Part shown: positions 22,258-29,963 of the stretch, piece after piece
How positions within the stretch are numbered: position 1 is the first letter of the stretch
Layout of the letters: every line of letters begins with the position of its first letter
Virus record (IMG/VR): IMGVR_UViG_3300046515_000101
Coordinates: 1-41,134 of that record
DNA from: a virus
Strand: one strand, 5' to 3'
DNA: 41,134 bases
Notes under the pieces: model-generated
The model's database searches: none
Told to the model about the DNA's origin: nothing
What the model saw: only the letters and a program-made list of their open reading frames with translations
Program-made: the position numbers and the translations under genes

Positions 22258-22275
22258 CGCCAGTGCGGTGACAAG

Positions 22276-22300
22276 GCGGTCCGGTGCAATGCCGGGCCGC
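22276..22300 (+). terminator. Terminator-like hairpin before the adaptor gene
   Basis: GCGGTCCGG pairs with CCGGGCCGC (9 bp including one G-T) around a 7-nt loop, followed by only TTTCC. The short T-run suggests partial termination or mRNA protection at the end of the head gene group. Confidence 0.4.
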
Positions 22301-22320
22301 TTTCCATATCAGGAGCCGCC

Positions 22321-23049
22321 ATGGCCGACACGATCGAGCTGAACTGCGACTGCGACGACGATTACCCGTCGAAGACGCTGGCGGATATCCGCAAGTACCT
22401 GATGGTTCGGCTTGGCTTCGCCGCGATGTTGGCAAGCCCGCCTCCTGGCATGACGGACCTTCTCAACTCGTTCGCCATCGAGGCCCAGCAGCTTCTCTAC
22501 CGGCGCTACGCAGTCCTCCGGACGCAGCGATGGTTCACCTGGAACATGACTGCCGGCACGCGGTTCTACGACTTCGACGCCAATGCCGATGCGTGCTCGA
22601 GGAAGATCGACCCCCGCAAAATCGCTTGGGTAGGCGTTTCGCAGGGCGATGACGTATGGCGAGCGTTGAGCGAAGGCATCGTTCCGACGATGTATTCCAG
22701 CCGTATCCAGTCGATTCCGCAGTTCTACGACATCCGGCAGTGCATCGAGGTGTGGCCAGCGCCGTCTGACGACACGTGGCGGCTGCGTATCAAGGGCGAT
22801 TTCGGTCTTGACGCGTTCGCTGCGGATGACGACAAGACCACGCTGGACCCTGAGGCCATCCAGCTTCATGCCCTGGCTTACGCCAAGGCTCACTACGGAC
22901 AGCCCGACGCGCCGAACTATGCCACCGCACTGACCACTTTCCTCGGCGACGTGACGGCAGCATCCCACGGCACACGCCGATACATGCCTGGCGCCGTGCC
23001 CATCCCCAACGCTGTTCCGCCCAAGCTCGTCGGAGGTTATCAGCCGTGA
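22321..23049 (+). CDS. Head-tail adaptor-like protein (242 aa)
   Basis: The segments 'FAIEAQQLLYRRYAVLRTQRWFTWNMTAGTRFYDF' and 'PEAIQLHALAYAKAHYGQPDA' recall the phage adaptor proteins that dock beneath the portal (P22 gp4 position). AGGAG precedes the ATG. Its order after the head genes and before the beta-rich tail proteins supports this. Confidence 0.65.
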   Translation: MADTIELNCDCDDDYPSKTLADIRKYLMVRLGFAAMLASPPPGMTDLLNSFAIEAQQLLYRRYAVLRTQRWFTWNMTAGTRFYDFDANADACSRKIDPRKIAWVGVSQGDDVWRALSEGIVPTMYSSRIQSIPQFYDIRQCIEVWPAPSDDTWRLRIKGDFGLDAFAADDDKTTLDPEAIQLHALAYAKAHYGQPDAPNYATALTTFLGDVTAASHGTRRYMPGAVPIPNAVPPKLVGGYQP

Positions 23050-23798
23050 GGTCGGTCACCCTATCGGCGATCAAGGCCGGCATGACTCGTCTGCGCGACA
23101 AGGGCGGCGCGTCGCCTCAGACGCTCTACGACTTGGTGAACGGCCACGTCGATGCCTCCGGTTCGCCAACTGCTCGGCCTGGCACGATTCATGATGTAAC
23201 CCTTCCTGCAGGGACCACGGGACTCTGTTCGTTTGCCGGGAAGATGAATGTTTTCTCCGCCATCCCTGTGGTGAGCTCGGACCCGCGATACGTGGTCAAC
23301 ATTCTTAGACACCCCGACCCAACCTATGTCGGTGGTCTATTCAAGATCCACTTCGCTAAGCCCTTCCTCGGGTTTCTGTACGTGGTAGCTGAGTTCGAGG
23401 ACAACACGGTTCGGCATTACTGGTTGCAGAATCCAGCGGTCTGGGCGCCGAGCACCATTTATGGGCTTGACGCCCTGGTTTCGCCGAGCGTGAAAAACGG
23501 GTTCTTCTACAAGGCTGTCACTAAGAGTGCGGCACCGGCATGGGCGTCTGGCCAGTCAAAATCCGTTGGTGACATCGTTCAGCCGAGTACGCCGAACGGA
23601 TGGGAGTACGTCGTCACCGACGTTACAGGAGCGCCGATAACAGGTGATACGGAGCCTGCGTGGCCTACTGCCGATGGCGCCACGGTCTTCGAGGGGATGG
23701 ACACGATCACTATTCCATCGGCTGACGGATCGTCCGCATCTGGGGCGACCGAATCGCCTGGCCAGGACACTATCGATCGCTATGGAGATGGCAAGTGA
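23046..23798 (+). CDS. Tail stabilisation-like protein, N-terminal part (250 aa)
   Basis: This protein, read from a GTG overlapping the previous stop, starts 'AIKAGMTRLRDKGGASPQTLYDLVNGHVDASG', which resembles the start of packaged-DNA stabilisation (P22 gp10-like) proteins. Its second half has repeated 'W...Y..G..V.PS..NG..Y' modules and 'TEPAWPT' motifs that continue in the next gene. It therefore looks like the first part of a protein that is one chain in relatives. Confidence 0.6.
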   Translation: MRSVTLSAIKAGMTRLRDKGGASPQTLYDLVNGHVDASGSPTARPGTIHDVTLPAGTTGLCSFAGKMNVFSAIPVVSSDPRYVVNILRHPDPTYVGGLFKIHFAKPFLGFLYVVAEFEDNTVRHYWLQNPAVWAPSTIYGLDALVSPSVKNGFFYKAVTKSAAPAWASGQSKSVGDIVQPSTPNGWEYVVTDVTGAPITGDTEPAWPTADGATVFEGMDTITIPSADGSSASGATESPGQDTIDRYGDGK

Positions 23799-26041
23799 CT
23801 GAAGTCTGGCAGGCAGGCAAAACCTATGTGCCAGGGACCCTAGCGAGGCCGACAAGCGGCCCTGCCATGGTCCAGACCGTGCCTACCAACCCGAATTTCG
23901 AAGGAAGCCTTGCAGGATGGACCGTGCAGGGCGCCGCAGGCTGGTCGTATGTGACCGACAAGGTTTACGACGGCGTCGGATCGGCAAAGTACGCCGGCAG
24001 CGGTATCAGCTCGCTGGTGAACAACATCCGCGCGCCTGTGACGCCCGGGCAGTCGATTACGGCGTTCTGCGTCATCTCGCTGGATCACATCGCTTCTAAG
24101 GTCAGTGCAGGACGCATACAGATCTACTGGTTCACCTCTGCCAACGTATTCATCAGTTCGACCGACGCGACTGTCATCAGCAAGAACAACTCGGGTAACT
24201 GGCAGCAGAGCCTCATCGCGGGGACTGCGCCGGCCAACGCCGCCTTTGCATCGATTGCCATCAGCGCGAATGCGGATGCTGCGTCGTTTGTCCGCGTGGA
24301 TGGGGTGGGTTGGTATTACACCTATGGCGGACCGCCGAATGGCCTGGCTTACAAGGCTGTCCAGGCAGCGCCCGGTAAGTCTGGTGCTACCGAGCCAACG
24401 TGGCCACCGACGCTTGGCACGACGGTCGTCGACAATGAGGTCACCTGGGAAGCGGTCATCGCTTCGCAGATTGTCTACACAGCTAGGCCGATCAATCGAA
24501 GCGGAGCCGTCGAGCCCGCGTGGCCAACGACTGTCGGCGGTCTCGTGCATGACGGAACGATCGATTGGCAGGCGATAACGCCCCAAGTGACGGATGTGAA
24601 CTGTCCGCAAACCAAGATTGTCGCGATCGCGGCTAGCAAGGTCTATGGCGCCGACAAGGACATCATCCGCTACTGCTCGACGGTCAACCCACTCGATTGG
24701 ACCACGCCGGACGATGCCGGATATCTGCCTTATGGCCTCCAGACCTACGGTGCAAATCCCGTGGCGGCGATGAACCTGTACAGATCAAACCTTGCCGCAT
24801 TCAACTCCGAAGGTATGCAGCTTTGGCAGGTCGATGAGGATCCGGCGCAAACGGCTCTTCTCGATGCCCTTCCTGTAGGGAGTACTCAGAATCAGGCTCT
24901 GTCGCCCGTCGCCAACGACCTGATATTTCTCTCTTCGCAGGGCGTTCGGTCGATCGGCGTCACGTCTAGCTCAACAAACCTTCAGGCGGGTGACATTGGC
25001 ATGCCGATCGATCCGTTGGTAAAGGCTGCGGTGGCCGTATCGCCTGAAGCTCCATTGGCAACATATGTCCCGAGCCTTGGTCAGTACTGGCTTGCGATCG
25101 CCGACGCAGCGACGCCAGGTCCGACGATCTCGGGATCGCTTGGAAACGGCATCGTAGGGCAGGTGGTCGACTTCCACTACACCATTACCGCGACAGGATC
25201 TTACACAGCAGCGATCATCTCAGGTCAGCTCCCAAATGGCCTTTCGATGGACGCTACAGGCCACGTTACTGGAACGCGCGTTTCGGTCGACGATGAGGTA
25301 TTTGTCATTCGCGTCACCGACATCGCTGATCGATCGGCCAGTAAGACAGATTCCTCAAAGACCATTGCCGGTAGCTACCAGGACGTTGTTCTCGCCGATG
25401 GCCCCTACTACCTATACCCACTGGATGATCCTAACGACGTTGCCCTAGAAATCGTTCAGAATTTCAATGGCTCGTACGTTGGAACGACCTACGCTCGACA
25501 GCGCCCCTCGCTACTCCCAAGTGGCGAAGGGAAGAGCGCGCAATTCACAAGCCTTGATGCATGGGTTCAGACGCCTGTGTCTGACCTCCTGGCCAACCTC
25601 CAGCAGCCTTTCACGATTGAGGGATGGATCCGGGTAAACCAGCCTACGACGAACTTGCAGCAGTACAGGATATTCACAGGGAACCCGTTCTCGGTCTACG
25701 TGGATATGGACTACTTGGGCAGGGGTCACATGCGTCGCAGGGGGTCCGCATCGCCCGATCTGACGACGCCGACCACTGATCTACCTTCAGGCGTGGTGAT
25801 GCATATCGCCGCCGTGTCCGACCTCAACGCCATGAGGTACTACATCAACGGTACTCTCGTTGAGTCGACGCCTTATGGACTGGAAGGCTCGGGAACCCGC
25901 GCGGCAGAAGCATTTTTCATTGGCTCGATGGACACCGGACTTCCATCAGGAAACGCAAGGAATATCCAGTTCCTCGCTATCTACTTGAAAGCGTTGACCG
26001 ATGAACAGGTGAATACGCACTGGCAGGCGGCACAGACATGA
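23795..26041 (+). CDS. Large tail protein with Ig-like and LamG-like domains (748 aa)
   Basis: Read from a GTG overlapping the previous stop. Residues 1-265 carry further 'G.TEPTWP..LGTTV.D..VTWEA' modules. Residues 270-430 look like a beta-propeller stabilisation protein ('AASKVYGADKDIIRYCST', 'NDLIFLSSQGVRSIG'). Residues 440-525 look like a putative-Ig domain ('SGQLPNGLSMDATGHVTGT'). Residues 530-748 look like a LamG/concanavalin-type lectin ('FTIEGWIRVNQ', 'YYINGTLVES'). It probably forms a tail hub with glycan-binding domains. Confidence 0.7.
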   Translation: MTEVWQAGKTYVPGTLARPTSGPAMVQTVPTNPNFEGSLAGWTVQGAAGWSYVTDKVYDGVGSAKYAGSGISSLVNNIRAPVTPGQSITAFCVISLDHIASKVSAGRIQIYWFTSANVFISSTDATVISKNNSGNWQQSLIAGTAPANAAFASIAISANADAASFVRVDGVGWYYTYGGPPNGLAYKAVQAAPGKSGATEPTWPPTLGTTVVDNEVTWEAVIASQIVYTARPINRSGAVEPAWPTTVGGLVHDGTIDWQAITPQVTDVNCPQTKIVAIAASKVYGADKDIIRYCSTVNPLDWTTPDDAGYLPYGLQTYGANPVAAMNLYRSNLAAFNSEGMQLWQVDEDPAQTALLDALPVGSTQNQALSPVANDLIFLSSQGVRSIGVTSSSTNLQAGDIGMPIDPLVKAAVAVSPEAPLATYVPSLGQYWLAIADAATPGPTISGSLGNGIVGQVVDFHYTITATGSYTAAIISGQLPNGLSMDATGHVTGTRVSVDDEVFVIRVTDIADRSASKTDSSKTIAGSYQDVVLADGPYYLYPLDDPNDVALEIVQNFNGSYVGTTYARQRPSLLPSGEGKSAQFTSLDAWVQTPVSDLLANLQQPFTIEGWIRVNQPTTNLQQYRIFTGNPFSVYVDMDYLGRGHMRRRGSASPDLTTPTTDLPSGVVMHIAAVSDLNAMRYYINGTLVESTPYGLEGSGTRAAEAFFIGSMDTGLPSGNARNIQFLAIYLKALTDEQVNTHWQAAQT

Positions 26042-26535
26042 GCAACACAACCGTCTTTGTCTACTCGATGAATAAGGTAGGAAGTGTCGGCGCTTGGTCA
26101 CGATACATCTTCCCGTTCCCGGTCGACGACTTCGCGCAGCTTGGTGACTACCTATACATCCGCTCGGGTGACGACGTTCTACGGGTCGATCCAGATGCGC
26201 TCGTAGACTTCCAGGGAGATCTTCGCCAGAGCACCTTTGAAGGTGTCATCCAGTGGCCGTGGCTAGACTTCGGCAATCCCGGGGTGACCAAGCAACTTGT
26301 CGGATTCGACATCGTTGGGACGGGTACGGCTTCAATCCAGATTGGCTATGACCAATCGAACAAGAACGTATACACCGCCGCTTTCGATGTTCCCGCAGAT
26401 TCGGTTCCGGGGATGATGATTCCTCTGCCCGTCATGGCGCCGAGCATGAGCGTGAAACTCACCTATGCCGGCGGGCAGGCCTGGCAGTTCAACGCCTTGA
26501 ACATAACGCTCAACGACATGAGGCTTGGCGCATGA
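26038..26535 (+). CDS. C-terminal propeller fragment of the tail stabilisation protein (165 aa)
   Basis: 'VFVYSMNKVGSVGAWSRYIFPFPVDDFAQLGDYLYIRSGDDVLRVD' is the kind of blade that ends gp10-like propeller proteins, and here it is a separate gene after the LamG domain. An ATGA overlap couples it to the large gene. It may fold back onto that protein's propeller. Confidence 0.6.
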   Translation: MSNTTVFVYSMNKVGSVGAWSRYIFPFPVDDFAQLGDYLYIRSGDDVLRVDPDALVDFQGDLRQSTFEGVIQWPWLDFGNPGVTKQLVGFDIVGTGTASIQIGYDQSNKNVYTAAFDVPADSVPGMMIPLPVMAPSMSVKLTYAGGQAWQFNALNITLNDMRLGA

Positions 26536-27035
26536 TTTTCTCGTCACGCCCCGGATCGAACGTCATCCCTTGCACGCTCAAGCACTTGATCTATTTGTGC
26601 GAGCGGATGCGCGAGGATGAGCGAGCACAGTACCTCGCCTTGTCGGGGTCGCCGGAGTTCGCGCCGGAGGTGGCAGCAGTTGGCTTCTTCAACACGCCTG
26701 GCCTTAAGTTCACTGTCCTCGGTCTTGACCATCTTCCTGCCGCTGCCGGCGGCGCCGAGGAAATCGGCCCAGGTGTCATGCAGACGTGGATGGTGGGAAG
26801 CCCCGAAGGCTGGTCGACCACATGGCGGTCCCTGACCCGAGCGGCCTCGTGGCTCGTTGGTGGTTTGCTCGAGCAGGACGGTGTGCGCCGAGTCCAGGCG
26901 ACCTGCACGTGCGCTCGCGCATCCGCGGCGACGTGGTTTGAGCGTTCTCTTGGCATGCAGCCCGAAGGCGTGTGGCGGAAGTACGGCCGAAATGGCGAAG
27001 ACGTTGCCATCTTCGCTCGCGTAGTGGAGGGCTGA
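26532..27035 (+). CDS. GNAT-fold-like virion protein (167 aa)
   Basis: This mixed alpha/beta protein contains 'QTWMVGSPEGWSTTWRSLTRAASWLV' and 'ATCTCARASAATWFERSLGMQPEGVWRKYGRNGEDVAIFARV'. It resembles the acetyltransferase-like small internal virion proteins of T7-type phages (gp13/DUF2833 kind). Whether it keeps enzyme activity is unclear. Confidence 0.6.
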   Translation: MIFSSRPGSNVIPCTLKHLIYLCERMREDERAQYLALSGSPEFAPEVAAVGFFNTPGLKFTVLGLDHLPAAAGGAEEIGPGVMQTWMVGSPEGWSTTWRSLTRAASWLVGGLLEQDGVRRVQATCTCARASAATWFERSLGMQPEGVWRKYGRNGEDVAIFARVVEG

Positions 27036-27037
27036 CA

Positions 27038-27649
27038 ATGGGCGGTGGTAGCCAGAAAGCAGCCAAGCAAGCGAACAAGGCCGAGCAGCAGCGCCAGGCC
27101 AACATCGCCAGCTCGACAGCGAAGGTCAACGACATCTTCAATGACCCGGCACGCACCGGGCAGTACGACCAGCTCGCGTCGGATACGACGAAGTTCTATC
27201 GGGATGACCTCGACAAGCAGCAGGCGGACGCGACCCGAAATACGAAGTTCTCCCTCGCGCGCTCTGGCCAGATCGGCGGAAGCCTTCAGGCTGACCAGAA
27301 CTCGAAGCTCGGTGAGGACTACTTGCAGGGCGTCATCAAGGCGTCGCGACTTGGCCAGCAGGCCGGCGCGAACCTTCAGGCATCCGACGAGACCTCGCGC
27401 GCTAACCTCATCGCCATGGCCCAGAACGGCCTAGATGCGACGACGGCCAGCAGCAACGCCGCATCGGCGCTGCGCAGCAACCTCGAATCGGGGCAGGCGG
27501 GCGCGACGGTAAATCAGCTCGGCGACTCGTTCAGCGACTTCGCCAACGTCTACAAGCAGAGCCAGGACGCCGCGGCGCTGCGTAGCGGGCAGAAATACGC
27601 CTACAACACCTTGTATACGCCTGGCTTCGGCTACGGAGGCGCGCGATGA
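27038..27649 (+). CDS. Internal virion/ejection-type protein (203 aa)
   Basis: The start is placed at 27038, just after the previous stop. The protein is Ala/Gln/Ser-rich and helical, with a Gly-rich start ('MGGGSQKAAKQANKAEQQRQ') and a 'SLARSGQIGGSLQADQN' middle, typical of proteins ejected into the cell or lining the DNA channel. Confidence 0.65.
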   Translation: MGGGSQKAAKQANKAEQQRQANIASSTAKVNDIFNDPARTGQYDQLASDTTKFYRDDLDKQQADATRNTKFSLARSGQIGGSLQADQNSKLGEDYLQGVIKASRLGQQAGANLQASDETSRANLIAMAQNGLDATTASSNAASALRSNLESGQAGATVNQLGDSFSDFANVYKQSQDAAALRSGQKYAYNTLYTPGFGYGGAR

Positions 27650-28065
27650 ACGAGCTCGCCGAACTCCCCGCCGCGCCGACGCTTGCGCAGATCCACCAGC
27701 TTGAAGACTTCCTGCGCACGCAGCCGAAAGACGATTGCGCCACCAGCCACTATTTCGCCGATGGCGTGTACGGCCGCGCGCTACTCATCCCCGCCGGCAC
27801 GGCACTGACCGGGAAGATGCATCGTCAGCGGCACCTCAACTTCCTCATGCAGGGAACGATCCGCGTGTGGACCGAGCAGGGCATGAAAGACCTTGAGGCG
27901 CCACAGATCATCGTTTCCGAGCCTGGCACCAAGCGCGTCGGGTTCGCCCTGACAGACACTATCTGGGTGACGGTGCACGCGACCGACAAGACCGACATCG
28001 GCGAGATCGAGGCGGAAGTCATCATTCCTGAGACGGGTGGCTTTCTGCCCGGGGAGGTCGCTTGA
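27646..28065 (+). CDS. Cupin-fold protein in the virion operon (139 aa)
   Basis: Residues 40-110 match a small cupin barrel: 'YGRALLIPAGTALTGKMHRQRHLNFLMQGTIRVWTEQGMKDLEAPQIIVSEPGTKRVGFALTD'. His residues near 'KMHRQRHLN' could bind metal, but the usual second-motif His is not obvious. It may be structural or a sugar-modifying enzyme. It overlaps both neighbours by 4 nt. Confidence 0.72.
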   Translation: MNELAELPAAPTLAQIHQLEDFLRTQPKDDCATSHYFADGVYGRALLIPAGTALTGKMHRQRHLNFLMQGTIRVWTEQGMKDLEAPQIIVSEPGTKRVGFALTDTIWVTVHATDKTDIGEIEAEVIIPETGGFLPGEVA

Positions 28066-28703
28066 GCTGGTACGCAGTAGGCGCCCTAGTCGTCTCGACG
28101 GTATACAAGGTTCATTCGGACCAGCAGGTAGCCAAGAAGCAGGACAGCGCTCTTGCCCAGCAGATCCGCACTGATTCTGCCCATCAGCAGGATGCGGATT
28201 CGGCCGTCGCCGACCTCATCAACAAGACCGGCCAGTCCAACGATGCCGGCCAGCAGCAGTCATTGCTTGGCAAATTCACGCAGCAGATTCAGGATGCTCG
28301 AGGCAACGCGACGGGCGGCCTCAACCAGGTGGGCAACGTCAGCGATGCCTATAAGGCATCCGGCGCTAATGCGGCTCTTGGCATCACTGACTACGGCAAC
28401 AAGGTCGCTGACCTGACTAGCCGCATCGACGCACCGAACCTGCAGCGCCAGAACGAGCAGGCCGACCGCCTCCGATTCACGTCCACGCTTGGCGGGATCA
28501 GTCGCGATGCGGCAGGCGATGACTTCCTGGCCAAGCTCAAGTTGCAGCAGCTCCACAGCAACCCATGGGGCGACGCTGCGGCCGACGCGCTGGGCTCATA
28601 CGGAGGCTCGAAGCTCAGTGGTGGCATGTACAGCACCCCGCCAAAGAACACCGGCAGCGTCACGTTTAGCGGCGGCTACGGCACCAACCTTCCTTTCGGG
28701 TGA
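28062..28703 (+). CDS. Ejection-type protein with N-terminal hydrophobic helix (213 aa)
   Basis: The TTG at 28062 overlaps the cupin stop (TTGA) and has a GGGGAGG ribosome site. A short hydrophobic start ('WYAVGALVVSTVY') is followed by a Gln/Ala/Asp-rich helical body. This pattern suits proteins that enter the host envelope during DNA ejection. Confidence 0.62.
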   Translation: MSWYAVGALVVSTVYKVHSDQQVAKKQDSALAQQIRTDSAHQQDADSAVADLINKTGQSNDAGQQQSLLGKFTQQIQDARGNATGGLNQVGNVSDAYKASGANAALGITDYGNKVADLTSRIDAPNLQRQNEQADRLRFTSTLGGISRDAAGDDFLAKLKLQQLHSNPWGDAAADALGSYGGSKLSGGMYSTPPKNTGSVTFSGGYGTNLPFG

Positions 28704-28709
28704 TCGATC

Positions 28710-29963
28710 ATGGCTAGCGGCTGGGCAAATGTGGGTTCGGCGATCGCGGGTAACCCTGCGCGTCAGGCTGCGCTCTACGAACAGGGCGCCACCGGCACCG
28801 CGCGCCTTGAGGGACTTCTCTCCGAAGCCCGTCGCCGCCGTGACGAGGAAGCCGGCTATTCCGGCATCACGCCCGAGGCGATCAGCGCCGCCCAGAGTGA
28901 CCCGGCGCAGGCACCCGCGCTAGTCGCAGCCATGTTCCACGCCGGCATCAATCCGACGCAGCTGAGCGGGTACAACAAAGAGGCGCTTGGCACGACGATC
29001 CAGCAGGATGCCTATGGCCGCGCGAGTCGTGGTGAGCCCATTGCCGCGATCAATCCTCTGCTCGCTGTCATGGCGGGAAAGCCAGTCGAGGTATCCAACG
29101 TCAAGGACGGCGTCTCATTCAATCCTTACGCTACGCCGGACCAGAACCGCTTCGACCCGACGCAGGTAGGCCTTGCCGAGATCATGCAGAAGGGCGCGCA
29201 GGCCGACGCCGAACACGCCTCAGCGGCCAACAGCTACGCCAGCGCTGCGCGCACGCGCGCCGGAATCGGTCTGGACAAAGCGGCCAACTACGACATCGTC
29301 GATACCCCGGATGGCTTGGTGCGCGTGCCGAAGTTGGGCGGCGCTGCCGTACCCGTCACCTTTCAGGACGGTTCGGCCGTCACCAAGGCGCCGAAGGCCA
29401 CGGCGGTACGCCAGCCGAACAACGAACAGACCCTTGCCGCCGGCTTCGCGAATCGCATGGTCGCGTCGACGAAGGAACTGGACGCTCTGACAGACGGCGG
29501 TTATGACCCCACGAATTTCCGTGATCGCACTGCGGCCTCTGTCGGCGGGTATCTCGGCAACGAGGCCACGTCGGTTACTGGGCAGCAGTTCAGGCAAGCT
29601 GCGACGAACTGGGTCCGGGCGAACCTTCGCAAGGAATCCGGTGCGGCCATCGGCAAAGACGAGATGGATTCGGAGATCGAAAACTATTTCCCGAAGGCGG
29701 GCGATTCTGCGGAAGTCGTCGCGCAGAAGGCGCGCAACCGCGAGCAGGTCAACGCGAACATGATCCAGGCCGCTGGACCGGCGTGGCGCGGCGCAGTACC
29801 TGCCGGTTCGGCGGTAACGCAGACCGTTCCAGCTGCGGCGGCAGCAGTTTCAGCGCCCGCAGCTTCTGGCGGTCATCAGGTCGGTGACGTACTGACCGTC
29901 GGCGGGAAGCAGTACCGCGTAACTGGCGGAGATCCGAATGACCCAGATCTGGAGCCGCTCTGA
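28710..29963 (+). CDS. Internal virion protein (417 aa)
   Basis: An Ala-rich helical protein. The conserved part is at about 270-350 ('QFRQAATNWVRANLRKESGAAIGKDEMDSEIENYFPKAGDS'), which also occurs in many podovirus internal or structural lytic-transglycosylase-associated proteins. An Ala/Pro linker leads to a small C-terminal domain ('DVLTVGGKQYRVTGGDPNDPDLEPL'). It is probably ejected with the DNA. Confidence 0.65.
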   Translation: MASGWANVGSAIAGNPARQAALYEQGATGTARLEGLLSEARRRRDEEAGYSGITPEAISAAQSDPAQAPALVAAMFHAGINPTQLSGYNKEALGTTIQQDAYGRASRGEPIAAINPLLAVMAGKPVEVSNVKDGVSFNPYATPDQNRFDPTQVGLAEIMQKGAQADAEHASAANSYASAARTRAGIGLDKAANYDIVDTPDGLVRVPKLGGAAVPVTFQDGSAVTKAPKATAVRQPNNEQTLAAGFANRMVASTKELDALTDGGYDPTNFRDRTAASVGGYLGNEATSVTGQQFRQAATNWVRANLRKESGAAIGKDEMDSEIENYFPKAGDSAEVVAQKARNREQVNANMIQAAGPAWRGAVPAGSAVTQTVPAAAAAVSAPAASGGHQVGDVLTVGGKQYRVTGGDPNDPDLEPL

